Shown here one piece after another: positions 1 through 9,487 of a stretch of DNA of 64,000 bases; position 1 is the stretch's first letter; each line of letters opens with the position of its first letter. The notes beneath the pieces are model-generated. The model saw only the letters and a list, made by a program, of their open reading frames with translations, was not told the DNA's origin and did no database searches. The stretch is from contig NZ_CAHLAR010000001.1 in assembly GCF_903652925.1 (NCBI RefSeq), forward strand, positions 372,001-436,000, given 5' to 3'. A program made the translations under genes and the position numbers. Source of the stretch: Achromobacter anxifer. Lineage in GTDB: Bacteria > Pseudomonadota > Gammaproteobacteria > Burkholderiales > Burkholderiaceae_B.

Positions 1-390
1 GCTATCGCCTTGCGACAGCGTCATCTCCACGTCGGGATACTGCTGCCGGTACAGGCGGATCAGCTCGGTCACCACGCCGCTGAAGGACGCGGACTCCGTG
101 AACCCCAGCGTCAACTCGCCCACTTCGCCGCGCGCCGCGCGTTGCGCCGTCAACACCGCTGCCTGCGCGCGTTGCAGGATGTCCTGCGCGCAGACCAGAA
201 AGGCACGGCCGGCGTCATTCAGCGCCACGCCGCGCCCCGTGCGGTCGAACAGCGGCGTGCCGACTTCCTGTTCCAGCTGGCGGATCTGCTGCGACAGCGG
301 CGGCTGCGCCATGCCCAGCTGTTCCGCGGCGCGGGTGAAGTGCTGGGCTTCGGCGGTGGCGACGAAGTAACGCAGGTGGCGCAGTTCCAT
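1..390 (-). CDS. LysR-family transcriptional regulator, N-terminal part (cut by window edge)
   Basis: The reverse strand reads from an ATG at 390 to the window edge with no stop (130 codons). It opens with MELRHLRYFVATAE and continues through a typical LysR winged helix-turn-helix (TRAAEQLGMAQPPLSQQIRQ), then the linker helix and the first strand of the effector domain (ELTLGFTESASF). The C-terminal effector domain lies outside the window. LysR proteins usually act on the gene divergent to them, here the isocitrate-lyase-family gene starting about 100 bp away, so regulation of that gene is inferred. The inducer cannot be read from the sequence. Confidence 0.9.
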   Translation of the reverse strand, partial: MELRHLRYFVATAEAQHFTRAAEQLGMAQPPLSQQIRQLEQEVGTPLFDRTGRGVALNDAGRAFLVCAQDILQRAQAAVLTAQRAARGEVGELTLGFTESASFSGVVTELIRLYRQQYPDVEMTLSQGDS

Positions 391-493
391 ATCTGTACTT
401 AAAAAGTATTGATCGTCAATTTTCCATATATTGGACATTCTAGTCCCGCAGGCCGATGATGGATGCATCGCTCAACGCCTGCAAGGAATCCGC

Positions 494-1354
494 ATGAATG
501 CCTCCGTCAAACCCAGCACCCTGTTGCGCCAGCACCTGGCCCAGGACATCGTCGTGGCGCCCGGCGCCTATGACGGCATGTCGGCGCGCCTGGTCGCCAT
601 GGCCGGCTTTTCAGCCGTCTACGCCAGCGGCGGCGCCATCGCGCGCGCGGCCGGCTATCCCGACATCGGCCTGCTCAGTTTCAGTGAAGTGATGGACCGC
701 GTGGAGAAGATCGTGGACGCCAGCGGCTTGCCGGTAGTGGCCGACGCCGACACCGGCTTCGGCGGTTCGGCCAACGTGGAGCGCACCGTGCGCATCATGG
801 AACGCGCCGGCGTGGCGGCCTTCCACATCGAAGACCAGTCCTTTCCCAAGCGCTGCGGTCACCTGGACGACAAGAGCCTGATCGATGCCGAGGAAATGTG
901 CCGCAAGGTGCACATCGCGCGCCAGACCCTGAGCGACCCGGACGCACTGGTGATCGCCCGCACCGACGCCATCGCGGTCGAGGGCTTCGAGGCCGCGCTG
1001 TCGCGCGCCGAGCGCTACCTGAAAGCGGGCGCGGACATGATCTTCGTGGAAGCGCCCGAGACGCTGGAGCAGATCCGCGCCATCGCCGAGCGCCTGCCGG
1101 GCCTGAAGCTGATCAATATGTTCTACGGCGGCAAGACGCCGCTTACGCCGCTGCCCGACCTGGCGGCCATGGGCTACCGCCTGGCGATCATTCCGTCGGA
1201 CCTGCAGCGCGCCGCCATCCATGCCATGCAGGCCACGCTGGCGGCGATCAGGCAGACGGGCGATAGCAGCGCGCTGGCCGATCAGCTCACCAGCTTCAAG
1301 GAGCGGGAAGAGATCGTGCAGACGCGCCGCTATCTGGCGCTGGACACGCAGTAG
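494..1354 (+). CDS. Isocitrate lyase / PEP mutase family enzyme
   Basis: The protein has 286 residues and the (beta/alpha)8 phosphoenolpyruvate mutase/isocitrate lyase fold, including the metal-binding DADTGFGG stretch and the catalytic-loop signature KRCGHL that defines isocitrate/methylisocitrate lyases. Members cleave C-C or P-C bonds of 2-hydroxy-dicarboxylates or phosphonates. The exact substrate (methylisocitrate, oxaloacetate, carboxy-PEP) cannot be told from sequence alone, so no symbol is given. I chose the ATG at 494, preceded by AAGGAATCCGC, over the in-frame upstream ATG at 431, which adds 21 residues foreign to the family. It is transcribed away from the LysR gene at 390, its probable regulator. 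Nothing in the protein looks broken. Confidence 0.85.
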   Translation: MNASVKPSTLLRQHLAQDIVVAPGAYDGMSARLVAMAGFSAVYASGGAIARAAGYPDIGLLSFSEVMDRVEKIVDASGLPVVADADTGFGGSANVERTVRIMERAGVAAFHIEDQSFPKRCGHLDDKSLIDAEEMCRKVHIARQTLSDPDALVIARTDAIAVEGFEAALSRAERYLKAGADMIFVEAPETLEQIRAIAERLPGLKLINMFYGGKTPLTPLPDLAAMGYRLAIIPSDLQRAAIHAMQATLAAIRQTGDSSALADQLTSFKEREEIVQTRRYLALDTQ

Positions 1355-1357
1355 GCG

Positions 1358-4237
1358 CTAGCGGGCGCAGCGGCTGGGCAGCGTCAGCGGCCACAGCCGC
1401 TGGTTGTGCGAGCCGTACAAGGTCCGCACCCCGCATTCCATTTCCACGCGCGCCACCTGCTTGCCTGCGGAATCGATGATCATCGACTTCTCCAGCGTGG
1501 ACACCACGGCGCGGCCGTTGTGGAACGGCCCGACCGCCCGGTACTCGGCGGGGATTACCAGCTTGCCCTGCGCATTGACGTAGCCAAAGCCATCTTCGGT
1601 GCCGGCCGGCGCCAGGCCTTCGCGCATCGGACCCAGCGTGTCGAACGCGGGGCCGACCAGCGCGCCCTTGTCGTTGATGGCGCGCATGCCGCGATTGGAC
1701 ACATGCGCCACGGCGAGGCCTTCCGAATAGCTGGAGGCATTGCCTTCGACGGAGAGCCGCTTCTTGCCGTCCAGGCCGACGTAGTCGGTCATTTCACGGT
1801 TGCCGGTGTAGTAATGCCGCAGCAGCGCATCCGAGCCTTCCGGCCAGCTCCATTCGCCGGTGGGCAACGTAACCACGGCCTGGCCCTGGTCGTCGATCAG
1901 GCGCGCGCCGCCTTCGCCCGTGAGCAGGGCGCGGGCGGGCTGGCCGCGGAACGTGCCGGCGGTCGCGGCCTGGGGTGCGATCTGCCACTGGCCCTGGCTG
2001 TCCAGATAGCCACTGCGCGGCGCGCGGCGCTGCAGCGTCCAGTCGCCCAGGCGCATGTAGTCCGTATCCTGCATGTCCACCGCGTCCGCGCCGTCCGGCG
2101 AGATGACCCAGCGCTGCTTCTCGTCGCCGGCCGCGATCGTGCCGTCGTCGTCCACGCCGACCGCCAGGCCGGGCCGGAAGCCGGTCAGCGCGCGGCCCTG
2201 CGCATTGAAGACGGCGGCGGGGCGGCGGTATTCCTCGTCCTGCGGGCCGGCCTGCTGCACTTTCCACACTTGGGCGGCGACGCGTTCGGCGCCGTGGTGG
2301 CTGGGCGGCACGATCCATTTGCCTTGCAGGTCCACGACGCCGACCCGGTCCGGGCCCAGCGAAGCCACGGCCTGCCCGTCCTGGAACACGCCGATGTCCG
2401 CGTACTCGGCCGGGGCGATTTCCTTGCCCGCGATGAAGTCGTACAGGCCCCAGGGCGAGCCTTCGGCCGCCGTCTTAAGGAAGCGCACCACGCCGGGGGC
2501 GACGACCTGCGCCTCGAAGAAGGCAGCGGGCAGGTCATAGGTCTTGCCGTCGCGGTCCAGCATCCGGCTCGCGCCGTTGGCGTAGGCCAGCGCATAGCCG
2601 TGGCGGAACGGGCCGATGTGCTGCTGTATGGGCAGGTTCATGGGCTTGCCGGCGGCGTCCAGCAGTAGCATGCCTGTGGCGGTCTGCGCCGCGTAACGCA
2701 GCTGTTCCGCCTTGAGCCCGGCGGCTTCCGCTTCGGCCTGCGCGCCGTAGTCGTCCTCGGATCCGTCCAGCGGAATGATGTCGCGCCAGGCAGGGTCGGA
2801 GGCGATGCCGCCGTCTGCCAGCAGCAGGCCGGCGCCGTCCTCGGAGCACTGGCAATGTTCCTGGCCGATCAGGCCCAGCGCGCTGCCCGGCACGTTCAGC
2901 GGCAGGCGCTTGAGCGAGCGGCTCTGCGCGGCCGCCACGGTTTCCGGCTTGAGCAGCACGCGGCCTTCGTCGTCCAGCACGTTGAGCAGGTCGCCTTCCT
3001 GTTTGAAGAGCCACAGCTTGCCCTGGCTGAACTCCATCCTGCCGACCTCATCCAGCCAGGAAGGGGCGGTCGCGCCGTACAGCCAGGCGCCCTTGGGCGT
3101 CAGCAGGCCGACCGGCAGCTGCTCCTGGCTGCTGAACAGCACGTAGCCTTGCAGTTCGTCGGCCGCGGTCAGGCCGGCGCCCAGCGTCAGCGGTTCCGCG
3201 CGCCCTGGAATCAACGCCACCTTCTTGTCGCCGGAGCGGTAGACGATGGCATCGCCGTAGCGGTGGGAATTCTCCGCCTCGCTGGATTTGAGCTTGGCCA
3301 CCTGCGCGCCGGCGCGGTCCAGCACGACATAGTTGCCGCGGCCCAGTTCGGCGCTCCAGAAGGCCTTGGTCACCGGCATCAGGCCGCGGTAGCCCTGGTC
3401 CGCGCCTATGGTCTTGCCGTCCGCGTCCAGCAGCAGCTCGTTGCGGTCGGCATAAGCGACGGCCATCGAGCCTGCCTCGCCCGGCACCGAGATCTCGTGA
3501 TAGGTGGGTTCCAGCACCCACTTCCAGTTCCGGTCCACCAGGCCGTACTGGCCGTCCGCGTTGGTGGCGATGTACAGGCCGTTGCCGTAGGCCCGCACGA
3601 GGCTGACGCCGCCGTCGTTGTAGCGGCGTTCGCCCGTGCTGGAGCGGTACTCGGGCTTGTACACGACCGTCGCCAGCGCCGGCACGCCGTCGTCCAGGCG
3701 GATCGCCCGCACGCTCTCGTCCAGCGGTTCGCCCACCGGTTGGCCCTTGCGGTCGATCAGCTGGAGACGGCCGTCGAGCGTGGCCACGGCCAGTCCGATC
3801 TCGGAGTAGTCCTGCACCGCGTCGTAGCGCGGCGCCACCGCCATCCGGCCCTTGGTGTCGATGAAACCCCACTTGCCCTTCCACTTCACCGCGGCCAGGC
3901 CATGGCGGAAATCGCCCACCGCTTCGAAGATGGGCGAGATCGCCAACCTGCCGTTCTGGTCCAGGAAACCCCAGGCGTGGCGGCGCAGCGATTCGTCGGC
4001 GGGCATGCGGCTGGTGTTCACCAGCGCGGACGGCAGCAGCACCGCGGCGCGCTGATCGGCCAGGGCGCGGATGCAGAGGTTGGCGTAGGCGCCGCCATCG
4101 TCGTAGTACGCCGACGGGCTGCTGCCCTTGTCCTCGATGCAGTACGAATTGCCGTATTGCGCCTGCGCGGACAGGGACGCGCCCAGCGCGGCCAGGGCGC
4201 AGGCAAGGCGGGTGGTGCGTATCGCGCGTGACTTCAT
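1358..4237 (-). CDS. Exported WG-repeat protein, second of a tandem pair
   Basis: A 959-residue protein with a signal peptide (MKSRAIRTTRLACALAALGASLSAQA) and many degenerate WG/KWGFID-type repeats (PF14903 style), for example KGKWGFIDTKGR near residue 120, LDQNGRLAISP and GFGYVNAQGKLVIPAEY near the C-terminus. WG repeats form beta-rich scaffold domains; a catalytic role is not known. It probably sits in the periplasm or on the cell surface. The start is the ATG at 4237, whose TGA-overlapping ATGA couples it to the upstream WG gene (4234-7428). The reading frame stays open upstream of 4237 as far as 5299, but that stretch is antiphase to the first gene and is not counted. Together with its partner it looks like a diverged gene duplication. 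Function unknown. Confidence 0.85.
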   Translation of the reverse strand: MKSRAIRTTRLACALAALGASLSAQAQYGNSYCIEDKGSSPSAYYDDGGAYANLCIRALADQRAAVLLPSALVNTSRMPADESLRRHAWGFLDQNGRLAISPIFEAVGDFRHGLAAVKWKGKWGFIDTKGRMAVAPRYDAVQDYSEIGLAVATLDGRLQLIDRKGQPVGEPLDESVRAIRLDDGVPALATVVYKPEYRSSTGERRYNDGGVSLVRAYGNGLYIATNADGQYGLVDRNWKWVLEPTYHEISVPGEAGSMAVAYADRNELLLDADGKTIGADQGYRGLMPVTKAFWSAELGRGNYVVLDRAGAQVAKLKSSEAENSHRYGDAIVYRSGDKKVALIPGRAEPLTLGAGLTAADELQGYVLFSSQEQLPVGLLTPKGAWLYGATAPSWLDEVGRMEFSQGKLWLFKQEGDLLNVLDDEGRVLLKPETVAAAQSRSLKRLPLNVPGSALGLIGQEHCQCSEDGAGLLLADGGIASDPAWRDIIPLDGSEDDYGAQAEAEAAGLKAEQLRYAAQTATGMLLLDAAGKPMNLPIQQHIGPFRHGYALAYANGASRMLDRDGKTYDLPAAFFEAQVVAPGVVRFLKTAAEGSPWGLYDFIAGKEIAPAEYADIGVFQDGQAVASLGPDRVGVVDLQGKWIVPPSHHGAERVAAQVWKVQQAGPQDEEYRRPAAVFNAQGRALTGFRPGLAVGVDDDGTIAAGDEKQRWVISPDGADAVDMQDTDYMRLGDWTLQRRAPRSGYLDSQGQWQIAPQAATAGTFRGQPARALLTGEGGARLIDDQGQAVVTLPTGEWSWPEGSDALLRHYYTGNREMTDYVGLDGKKRLSVEGNASSYSEGLAVAHVSNRGMRAINDKGALVGPAFDTLGPMREGLAPAGTEDGFGYVNAQGKLVIPAEYRAVGPFHNGRAVVSTLEKSMIIDSAGKQVARVEMECGVRTLYGSHNQRLWPLTLPSRCAR

Positions 4238-7200
4238 GGTTGTTTCGCCTTGGCGTTGTCGGGGGCGAGCTCGATCTTGTCGGCCGCGGGGCAATCCATC
4301 TTCTGCAGCGGCCAGGTGATCCTGCCCTGGTCGTCCAGGATCGTCACCGTGTCGCACACCCAGGCGAAGGTGGCGATGGGCGCGCCCTTGGTGTCGATGT
4401 ACTGCGTGTTCCTGTCCTGGAAATTGCTGCGCACCAGCGCGCGTTCCTCGCTGAAGTCCCCCGCCCAGGTAAAGACGGGCGGAATCGCATAGCGGCCGGT
4501 CAGGTCGACGTAGCCGTAGAGCTTGCCCGAGTACTGCAGGCGCCGGGCCGTGGCCAGGCCATTCTTCAGCGGACCCAGCGAATCGAAGTGCGGTCCCACG
4601 ATGCGCTTGCCGTCCGCGTCGATGAAGCCGAGCCTGCCGTTGCCGGAACTGCTGCGGTAGGGCGCGACGCCTTCGCTGGCGTTGCGGTCTTCCACGCTGT
4701 ACGTGCCGTCGATGCGGGTGATCTCGCGGCCCTGCAGGTCCGTCATGATGCTGACGGAGTTGTCCGAATCGTGGAACACGATGCGTTGCATCGTGGCCAG
4801 CGGCGAGCCGTCGCCCAGCTTGGGCAGCACTGTCTTGCCGTCCTGGTCGATCACGCGGTAGTCGGACCCCGTGTAGGCGCGCGCCAGGCCCTCCGGCTGC
4901 GCGAAGAAGGGATTGAACTCGCCGTAGATCGCGGGGACCTTCATGTTGCCCTGCGCGTCGATGGCGCCTTGCCGGTCTTCCTGTTCGACGTAGATCCAGT
5001 CCTGGTACATCTCCTTGCGCTTGGGCCGGCCGTCGGCCACGCGGGTGGCGTTGCCCTTGGCGTCGAACAGCACCGCGCCGGACCCGGCCAACTCGCCCAG
5101 GTAGCGTCCGTCCTTCATCTGCTCCGGCTTGCCGCTCAGCAGTTCGCTGGCGCGGCCGGTGCGCAGATTGACCAGGCGGTAGACCGTGCTGGAATAGCCG
5201 CCGCGGCGCTTGCCGGCGTCGGGATCCTCGACCAACATGAGGCCGTCGCCCAGGTAGTCCAGCTTGTACGAGCTGTCGAGGGTGGCGGGCACCATCCATT
5301 TGCCTGCGCGGTCGATCACGCCCCAGCGCTCCTTGTACTGGGCCTTGGCCCAGTCGTCCTCGAACTTCTCCATGCTTTCGTAGATCGGCTGGACCGCGGG
5401 CGCGCCCTTGGCGACGTTCCAGAGGCCCCAGCGGTTCTCGCGGTTCTCGTCCCGTGCGCGGTACTGGATCAGCTCGCCGTCGAATTCCATGGCGCCGTCC
5501 AGCACCGCGGCGGGGATCGAGGCGGTCTTGCCGCGAGCGTCCACGACCATGCCGTCGTCGCGGCGGCTGCGCTCTCCGCTTGCCATGGTGTAGGCGCCGT
5601 GGAACGGGCGGATGGAGCCGAAGCGCGGCGCGATGGCCCAGTTGCCGTCGGCGTCGATCGCGCCGGTCTTGCCGTTGGCGGTGCGGACCGGCAAGGGCAG
5701 TGCGGCATCGTAGCTGGAGATGTCCTCCCAGTCCGGGTTGGTCACGATCCTGCCCTTGGCCGTCAGGATGCCCTGGGGCTGCGTGTAGTCCAGCGGCTGC
5801 AGCAGCGCCAGCGGCAAGCTGTTCGCCGTGCTGCGGCCGCGGGCGGATTTGCTCGGGGACAGCGCCCTGATGTCGTAGGCCTGCAGCCGCGCGACGGTCT
5901 CGGCATTCAGCAGGGGCTTGCCGTCGCGGGCGTAGATCTGCAACAGGCCGCCGCCCACGTCGGCTGCGGCTGCGGCTTCGACGCCGGCCGCTTCCGCGGC
6001 GGCAGCGGCTTCCACCGCCGCGGAGGCCGCTGCCGCCCTGGCGGGCGTGGCGACGTCGACGGCCACGGTTGCGTCTATCGCGGCAGCGGCCGTCGCGTCA
6101 TCTGCAGCCGCATCATCGGCCGCTGCCGCAGCGGCGGCAACGGGGCCGGCCGTCACGACGTCGGCTGCGGAGGCATCGGCTGCCGCAGTGCTGGCGTCAT
6201 CCAGGGGAGCTCCCACGGCCGAGGCTTCCACCGCGACGCCGGGATCATCGCCGCCTGCCGCCATGGTGCCGGCCTCGGCGGCTTCCGCAGCCATTGCCGC
6301 GGCATCGGCGGCCGAGGCTGCTGCGTCGGCGGCGCCATCGGCGGCGCGCGCGGGCACGGAGGCCGTGATCCAGGCCTGCCCTCTGCTTATCTCCACGCGG
6401 CCATTGCGCGCCGCGATTTTCTGCAATTTGCCGGCGGGGTCGATCAGCAGCACGGTCGCGTCGTCGATCATGGAGCGCCAGCCGTCCTGTTCGTCCAGGC
6501 CGACATAATCGGCCGTGAACGCATGTTCGACGCCGAGCTTGGCGCCCAGCAGCAGCGCCTTGCCCGCGCCTTTCTGCTTGACCAGCCACAGCCCAGGGCC
6601 GGCCAGCTGGACGTGCTCGTAGCGTTGCTCATGGATCGCTTGGCCTTGCGGATTGACGAATTCCCAGCCCTCGTCGCGGCGCACCGCCAGCACGTTGCCG
6701 TCGCGCAGCGGCGCTTCCTGCGCGCGCAGCACGTCCGGCGTGATCGCCCAGCGGGCCTGGCTGTCCAGCAGCCCCCACCAGCCGCTGTAGCGCGAATCGC
6801 GCAACTGGGCCGGCAGATAGCCGCCGCTGGGCGCGCCCAGCGCCATCACGCCCGCGGGCAGCGTCGCGGCCTTGCCCGTGGCCGCGTTGAACAGACTCGG
6901 CGGCACGGGCATTTCCATCGAGGCCAGCTTCTGACCCCGCTCGAAACCCCAGGAGCGCGTGCCCAGCGGGAAGGTCTTGACGACTTTCCCGCTGCGGTCG
7001 ATCAGCACGTCGTGCCCTTGCTCTTCGGCCAGGGCGGTGCCTTCGGCGTTGAAGCCGGTCGCCTCGCTGAAGCGCGGCTTGATGGCCCATTGGCCCTGGG
7101 TGTCGATATAGCCCCAGAGACCGTCCTGGCTGACAGCGGCCAGGCCGTTCTGGAAGGACTTGGCTTCCACGTAGGCCGGCGCGATGGCCATGCGGCCTTG

Positions 7201-7428
7201 CTTGTCGAGATAGCCCCAGCGGCCGCTGTCGTCGCTGGCCGCGCCGGTCAGCACGGCGGCCAGGCCGTCGCTGTAGCCCAGTTGGCAGTTCAGGTCGGTG
7301 CCGCCGTAGTCGTTGAAGCCGGGGGCGCAGCGGTCCGTCCAGCCGGCCTGCGCCGCGCCGGGGACGGCGGGCAGGGCGGCCAGCGCCAAGACCAGCGCCA
7401 GGGGTCTGAGGGCGAGCGTTGTCTTCAT
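4234..7428 (-). CDS. Exported WG-repeat protein with alanine-rich insert, first of a tandem pair
   Basis: A 1064-residue protein with a signal peptide (MKTTLALRPLALVLALAALPAVPGAAQA) followed by WG repeats (GRWGYLDKQGRMAIAPAYV, GLWGYIDTQGQWAIKPRF and several in the C-terminal half such as RWGVIDRAGKWMVP). Between about residues 357 and 493 lies a low-complexity region that is almost pure Ala with scattered Asp/Glu/Val, splitting the repeat array into two halves. The C-terminus ends with a cysteine-containing WVCDTVTILD motif that recurs at the end of the partner protein as a CGVRTLY-type ending. The start at 7428 fits the signal peptide; an in-frame ATG 19 codons upstream does not. Likely secreted or periplasmic; function unknown. 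Confidence 0.85.
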   Translation of the reverse strand: MKTTLALRPLALVLALAALPAVPGAAQAGWTDRCAPGFNDYGGTDLNCQLGYSDGLAAVLTGAASDDSGRWGYLDKQGRMAIAPAYVEAKSFQNGLAAVSQDGLWGYIDTQGQWAIKPRFSEATGFNAEGTALAEEQGHDVLIDRSGKVVKTFPLGTRSWGFERGQKLASMEMPVPPSLFNAATGKAATLPAGVMALGAPSGGYLPAQLRDSRYSGWWGLLDSQARWAITPDVLRAQEAPLRDGNVLAVRRDEGWEFVNPQGQAIHEQRYEHVQLAGPGLWLVKQKGAGKALLLGAKLGVEHAFTADYVGLDEQDGWRSMIDDATVLLIDPAGKLQKIAARNGRVEISRGQAWITASVPARAADGAADAAASAADAAAMAAEAAEAGTMAAGGDDPGVAVEASAVGAPLDDASTAAADASAADVVTAGPVAAAAAAADDAAADDATAAAAIDATVAVDVATPARAAAASAAVEAAAAAEAAGVEAAAAADVGGGLLQIYARDGKPLLNAETVARLQAYDIRALSPSKSARGRSTANSLPLALLQPLDYTQPQGILTAKGRIVTNPDWEDISSYDAALPLPVRTANGKTGAIDADGNWAIAPRFGSIRPFHGAYTMASGERSRRDDGMVVDARGKTASIPAAVLDGAMEFDGELIQYRARDENRENRWGLWNVAKGAPAVQPIYESMEKFEDDWAKAQYKERWGVIDRAGKWMVPATLDSSYKLDYLGDGLMLVEDPDAGKRRGGYSSTVYRLVNLRTGRASELLSGKPEQMKDGRYLGELAGSGAVLFDAKGNATRVADGRPKRKEMYQDWIYVEQEDRQGAIDAQGNMKVPAIYGEFNPFFAQPEGLARAYTGSDYRVIDQDGKTVLPKLGDGSPLATMQRIVFHDSDNSVSIMTDLQGREITRIDGTYSVEDRNASEGVAPYRSSSGNGRLGFIDADGKRIVGPHFDSLGPLKNGLATARRLQYSGKLYGYVDLTGRYAIPPVFTWAGDFSEERALVRSNFQDRNTQYIDTKGAPIATFAWVCDTVTILDDQGRITWPLQKMDCPAADKIELAPDNAKAKQP

Positions 7429-7753
7429 CGTGCAGCGGCGCGGGCGTAAGCCGCGCAAGCGTAGAGGCCGAGCCGGACGTGCCACATGGTCGTATGCCTG
7501 CCAGGAAAGTATGCGAAGGCAGCACTGTAACCACCGACGCCAGGCAATGGCGTGGCAAATGTAACTTTGAAAAACAAAGCGTTAACAAGCGCGGGCATCG
7601 GACCTGGACGCGCCGCTTTTCGCAGCGGCTCTGACATTCCCGCAGCGCATGCAGCGGACAAAAAATAATCGGTTGATGCGTTGGCTTCATCGCCCTGTAA
7701 TGGATGCCTGTGCCTGCCTGAAAGGGGGCGACGTTCCACTGCCGAGGTTCGCC

Positions 7754-8995
7754 ATGCCCGTGTCGCGCAAGTCTTCCCTGGATGCTTCCCAGCTGTGGCT
7801 GCTGGTGCTGGCCGGCGGCATCATCATGGGTCTGGCGCTGGGCGTGCGCCACGTGCAAGGCCTGTTCCTGCTGCCCGTCACGATGGACCGGGGCTGGAGC
7901 CGCGAGACCTTCGCCATGGCGCTGGCGGTGCAGAACCTGACCTGGGGCGTGGTCCAGCCCTTCACCGGCATGATTGCCGACCGCTACGGCTCGGCCAAGG
8001 TGATCGCGGCCGGCCTGGCGTTCTATGCGCTGGGTCTGGCGGGCATGGCGCACGCCGCCACGCCCGCGGGGTTCATGTGGACCGCGGGCGTCTGCATCGG
8101 CATTGCGCTGTCCGGCACCGCGTTCGCCACGATCTACGGCGCCTTGAGCCGGCTGGTGGCGCCCGAACGCCGCAGCTGGGCGCTGGGCGTGGCCGGCGCG
8201 GTGGGCGGCCTGGGCCAGTTCACCATGGTGCCCGCCGCGCAATGGCTGATCAGCGGCTGGGGCTGGGTCGCGGCCCTGCTGGTGTTCGCGCTGGTCCTGT
8301 GCATGCTGCTGCCCCTGGCGCTGCCGCTGCGCGAGCCGGCAGCGCGGCAGCCCGGCGCGGGCGCGGCGGATGCGGGGCTGTCCCTGTCCGACGCCATCCG
8401 CGAGGCCTTCGCCCGCCCGGGCTTCTGGCTGCTGAACCTGGGTTTCCTGGCCTGCGGCTTCCAGCTGGCCTTCATCGGCACGCACCTGCCGGCGTACCTG
8501 ATGGACAAGGGCCTGCGTGCCTCCGACGCCGTGGCGGGCCTGGCCATCATCGCGCTGACCAATGTCATGGGCACCTACGTCTGCGGCGTGCTGGGCGGGC
8601 GGCATCGCCGCAAGTACCTGCTGGCGGGTATCTACCTGCTGCGCACGGCGGCCATCGCGCTGTTCGTGCTGGTGCCCTTGTCGACCTGGAGCGTGTACGT
8701 GTTCGCGGCGGTCATGGGCTTCGTCTGGCTGGGCACGGTGCCGCTGACCAACGGCCTGATCTCCCAGGTGTTCGGCGTGCGCTACATCACGACCCTGTTC
8801 GGCTTCGTGTTCTTCGGCCACCAGCTGGGTTCCTTCCTGGGCGTGTGGCTGGGCGGCGTGGTGTTCGAAGCCACCGGGTCCTATGACCTGATCTGGCTGG
8901 GCGCGATGGCGCTGGGCGTGCTGTCGGCGGCGCTGCACTGGCCCATAGACGACCGCGAGATCGCGCGCGTCCGAGCGGCGGGCGCCGCGGGCTAG
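7754..8995 (+). CDS. MFS transporter
   Basis: A 413-residue hydrophobic protein with twelve predicted membrane segments and MFS landmarks: the GMIADRYGSAKV loop between helices 2 and 3 (motif A) and a long central loop around residues 195-215. The pattern (GLALGVRHVQGLFLLPV, then motif A) recalls the monocarboxylate/oxalate-formate antiporter branch, which imports organic acids, but the substrate is not certain. The ATG at 7754 is chosen because GAGG lies six bases upstream; longer in-frame starts at 7700 and 7649 would add a non-hydrophobic leader. It stands alone between convergent and divergent neighbours, so there is no operon evidence for its substrate. Confidence 0.85.
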   Translation: MPVSRKSSLDASQLWLLVLAGGIIMGLALGVRHVQGLFLLPVTMDRGWSRETFAMALAVQNLTWGVVQPFTGMIADRYGSAKVIAAGLAFYALGLAGMAHAATPAGFMWTAGVCIGIALSGTAFATIYGALSRLVAPERRSWALGVAGAVGGLGQFTMVPAAQWLISGWGWVAALLVFALVLCMLLPLALPLREPAARQPGAGAADAGLSLSDAIREAFARPGFWLLNLGFLACGFQLAFIGTHLPAYLMDKGLRASDAVAGLAIIALTNVMGTYVCGVLGGRHRRKYLLAGIYLLRTAAIALFVLVPLSTWSVYVFAAVMGFVWLGTVPLTNGLISQVFGVRYITTLFGFVFFGHQLGSFLGVWLGGVVFEATGSYDLIWLGAMALGVLSAALHWPIDDREIARVRAAGAAG

Positions 8996-9026
8996 CGGCG
9001 CGGGTTGGCGTGCGGGTTGGTCCGCA

Positions 9027-9407
9027 CTACAGCGGCCGGTGCTGCGTGCCCGCGCCCATGGTGATGTGCAGCATGCGGCACGGGCCGGCCACCTTCAGCG
9101 TGTGCCAGATGCCCTTGCGGATGACGTAGGCGTCGCCCGCCTGCATCCGCACTTCCTGGATGCCGGTGGGCCATTCCAGCAGCAGATCCGCGGTGCCGGC
9201 CATCAGCCGCACGACCTCGTCGGCCTCGGGATGCATTTCCCATTGCGGCCAGTTCTTTTCGAAGGCGAACTCGGACACCAGCCAGCCGCGGCCGAATCTC
9301 TCCAGTTCCTCTGGCGGCTGCGACCAGAATGCATTGCCGCCTTCGACCGTGGCGCTGGCGCCCGAGGCGTCCAGCAGGACATAGTGGGATGACAGATCGG
9401 TAGTCAT
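9027..9407 (-). CDS. Cupin-domain protein
   Basis: A 126-residue single-domain cupin. The sequence W-E-M-H-P-E-A-D-E-V followed by the second cupin motif around GDAYVIRKGIWHTL is the usual double-stranded beta-helix layout, with His and Glu as likely metal ligands. Small cupins of this type are metal-dependent dioxygenases, isomerases or binding proteins, and the sequence does not separate these. The gene is convergent with the MFS gene and divergent from the small Arm-domain gene at 9488, so it may share a bidirectional promoter region (9408-9487) with it. No frame damage is seen. Confidence 0.75.
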   Translation of the reverse strand: MTTDLSSHYVLLDASGASATVEGGNAFWSQPPEELERFGRGWLVSEFAFEKNWPQWEMHPEADEVVRLMAGTADLLLEWPTGIQEVRMQAGDAYVIRKGIWHTLKVAGPCRMLHITMGAGTQHRPL

Positions 9408-9487
9408 GGTGCGCTTCCTGGGTGTGGGGGCGTCGGGCCAGTGTAAAGCGATATCATCACGATCATCGGCTATAACAGGAGTGGGCG

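Noticed and set aside
4228-7449. A plus-strand open frame of over 1000 codons opposite the first WG-repeat gene
   Set aside because: High-GC shadow frame: His/Gly/Ala/Val-rich with no domains, while the minus strand carries a signal peptide and WG repeats.
6629-8938. A minus-strand frame spanning the WG gene start and the MFS gene
   Set aside because: It crosses two real genes on different strands and is rich in His/Gln/Arg, as expected from a shadow.
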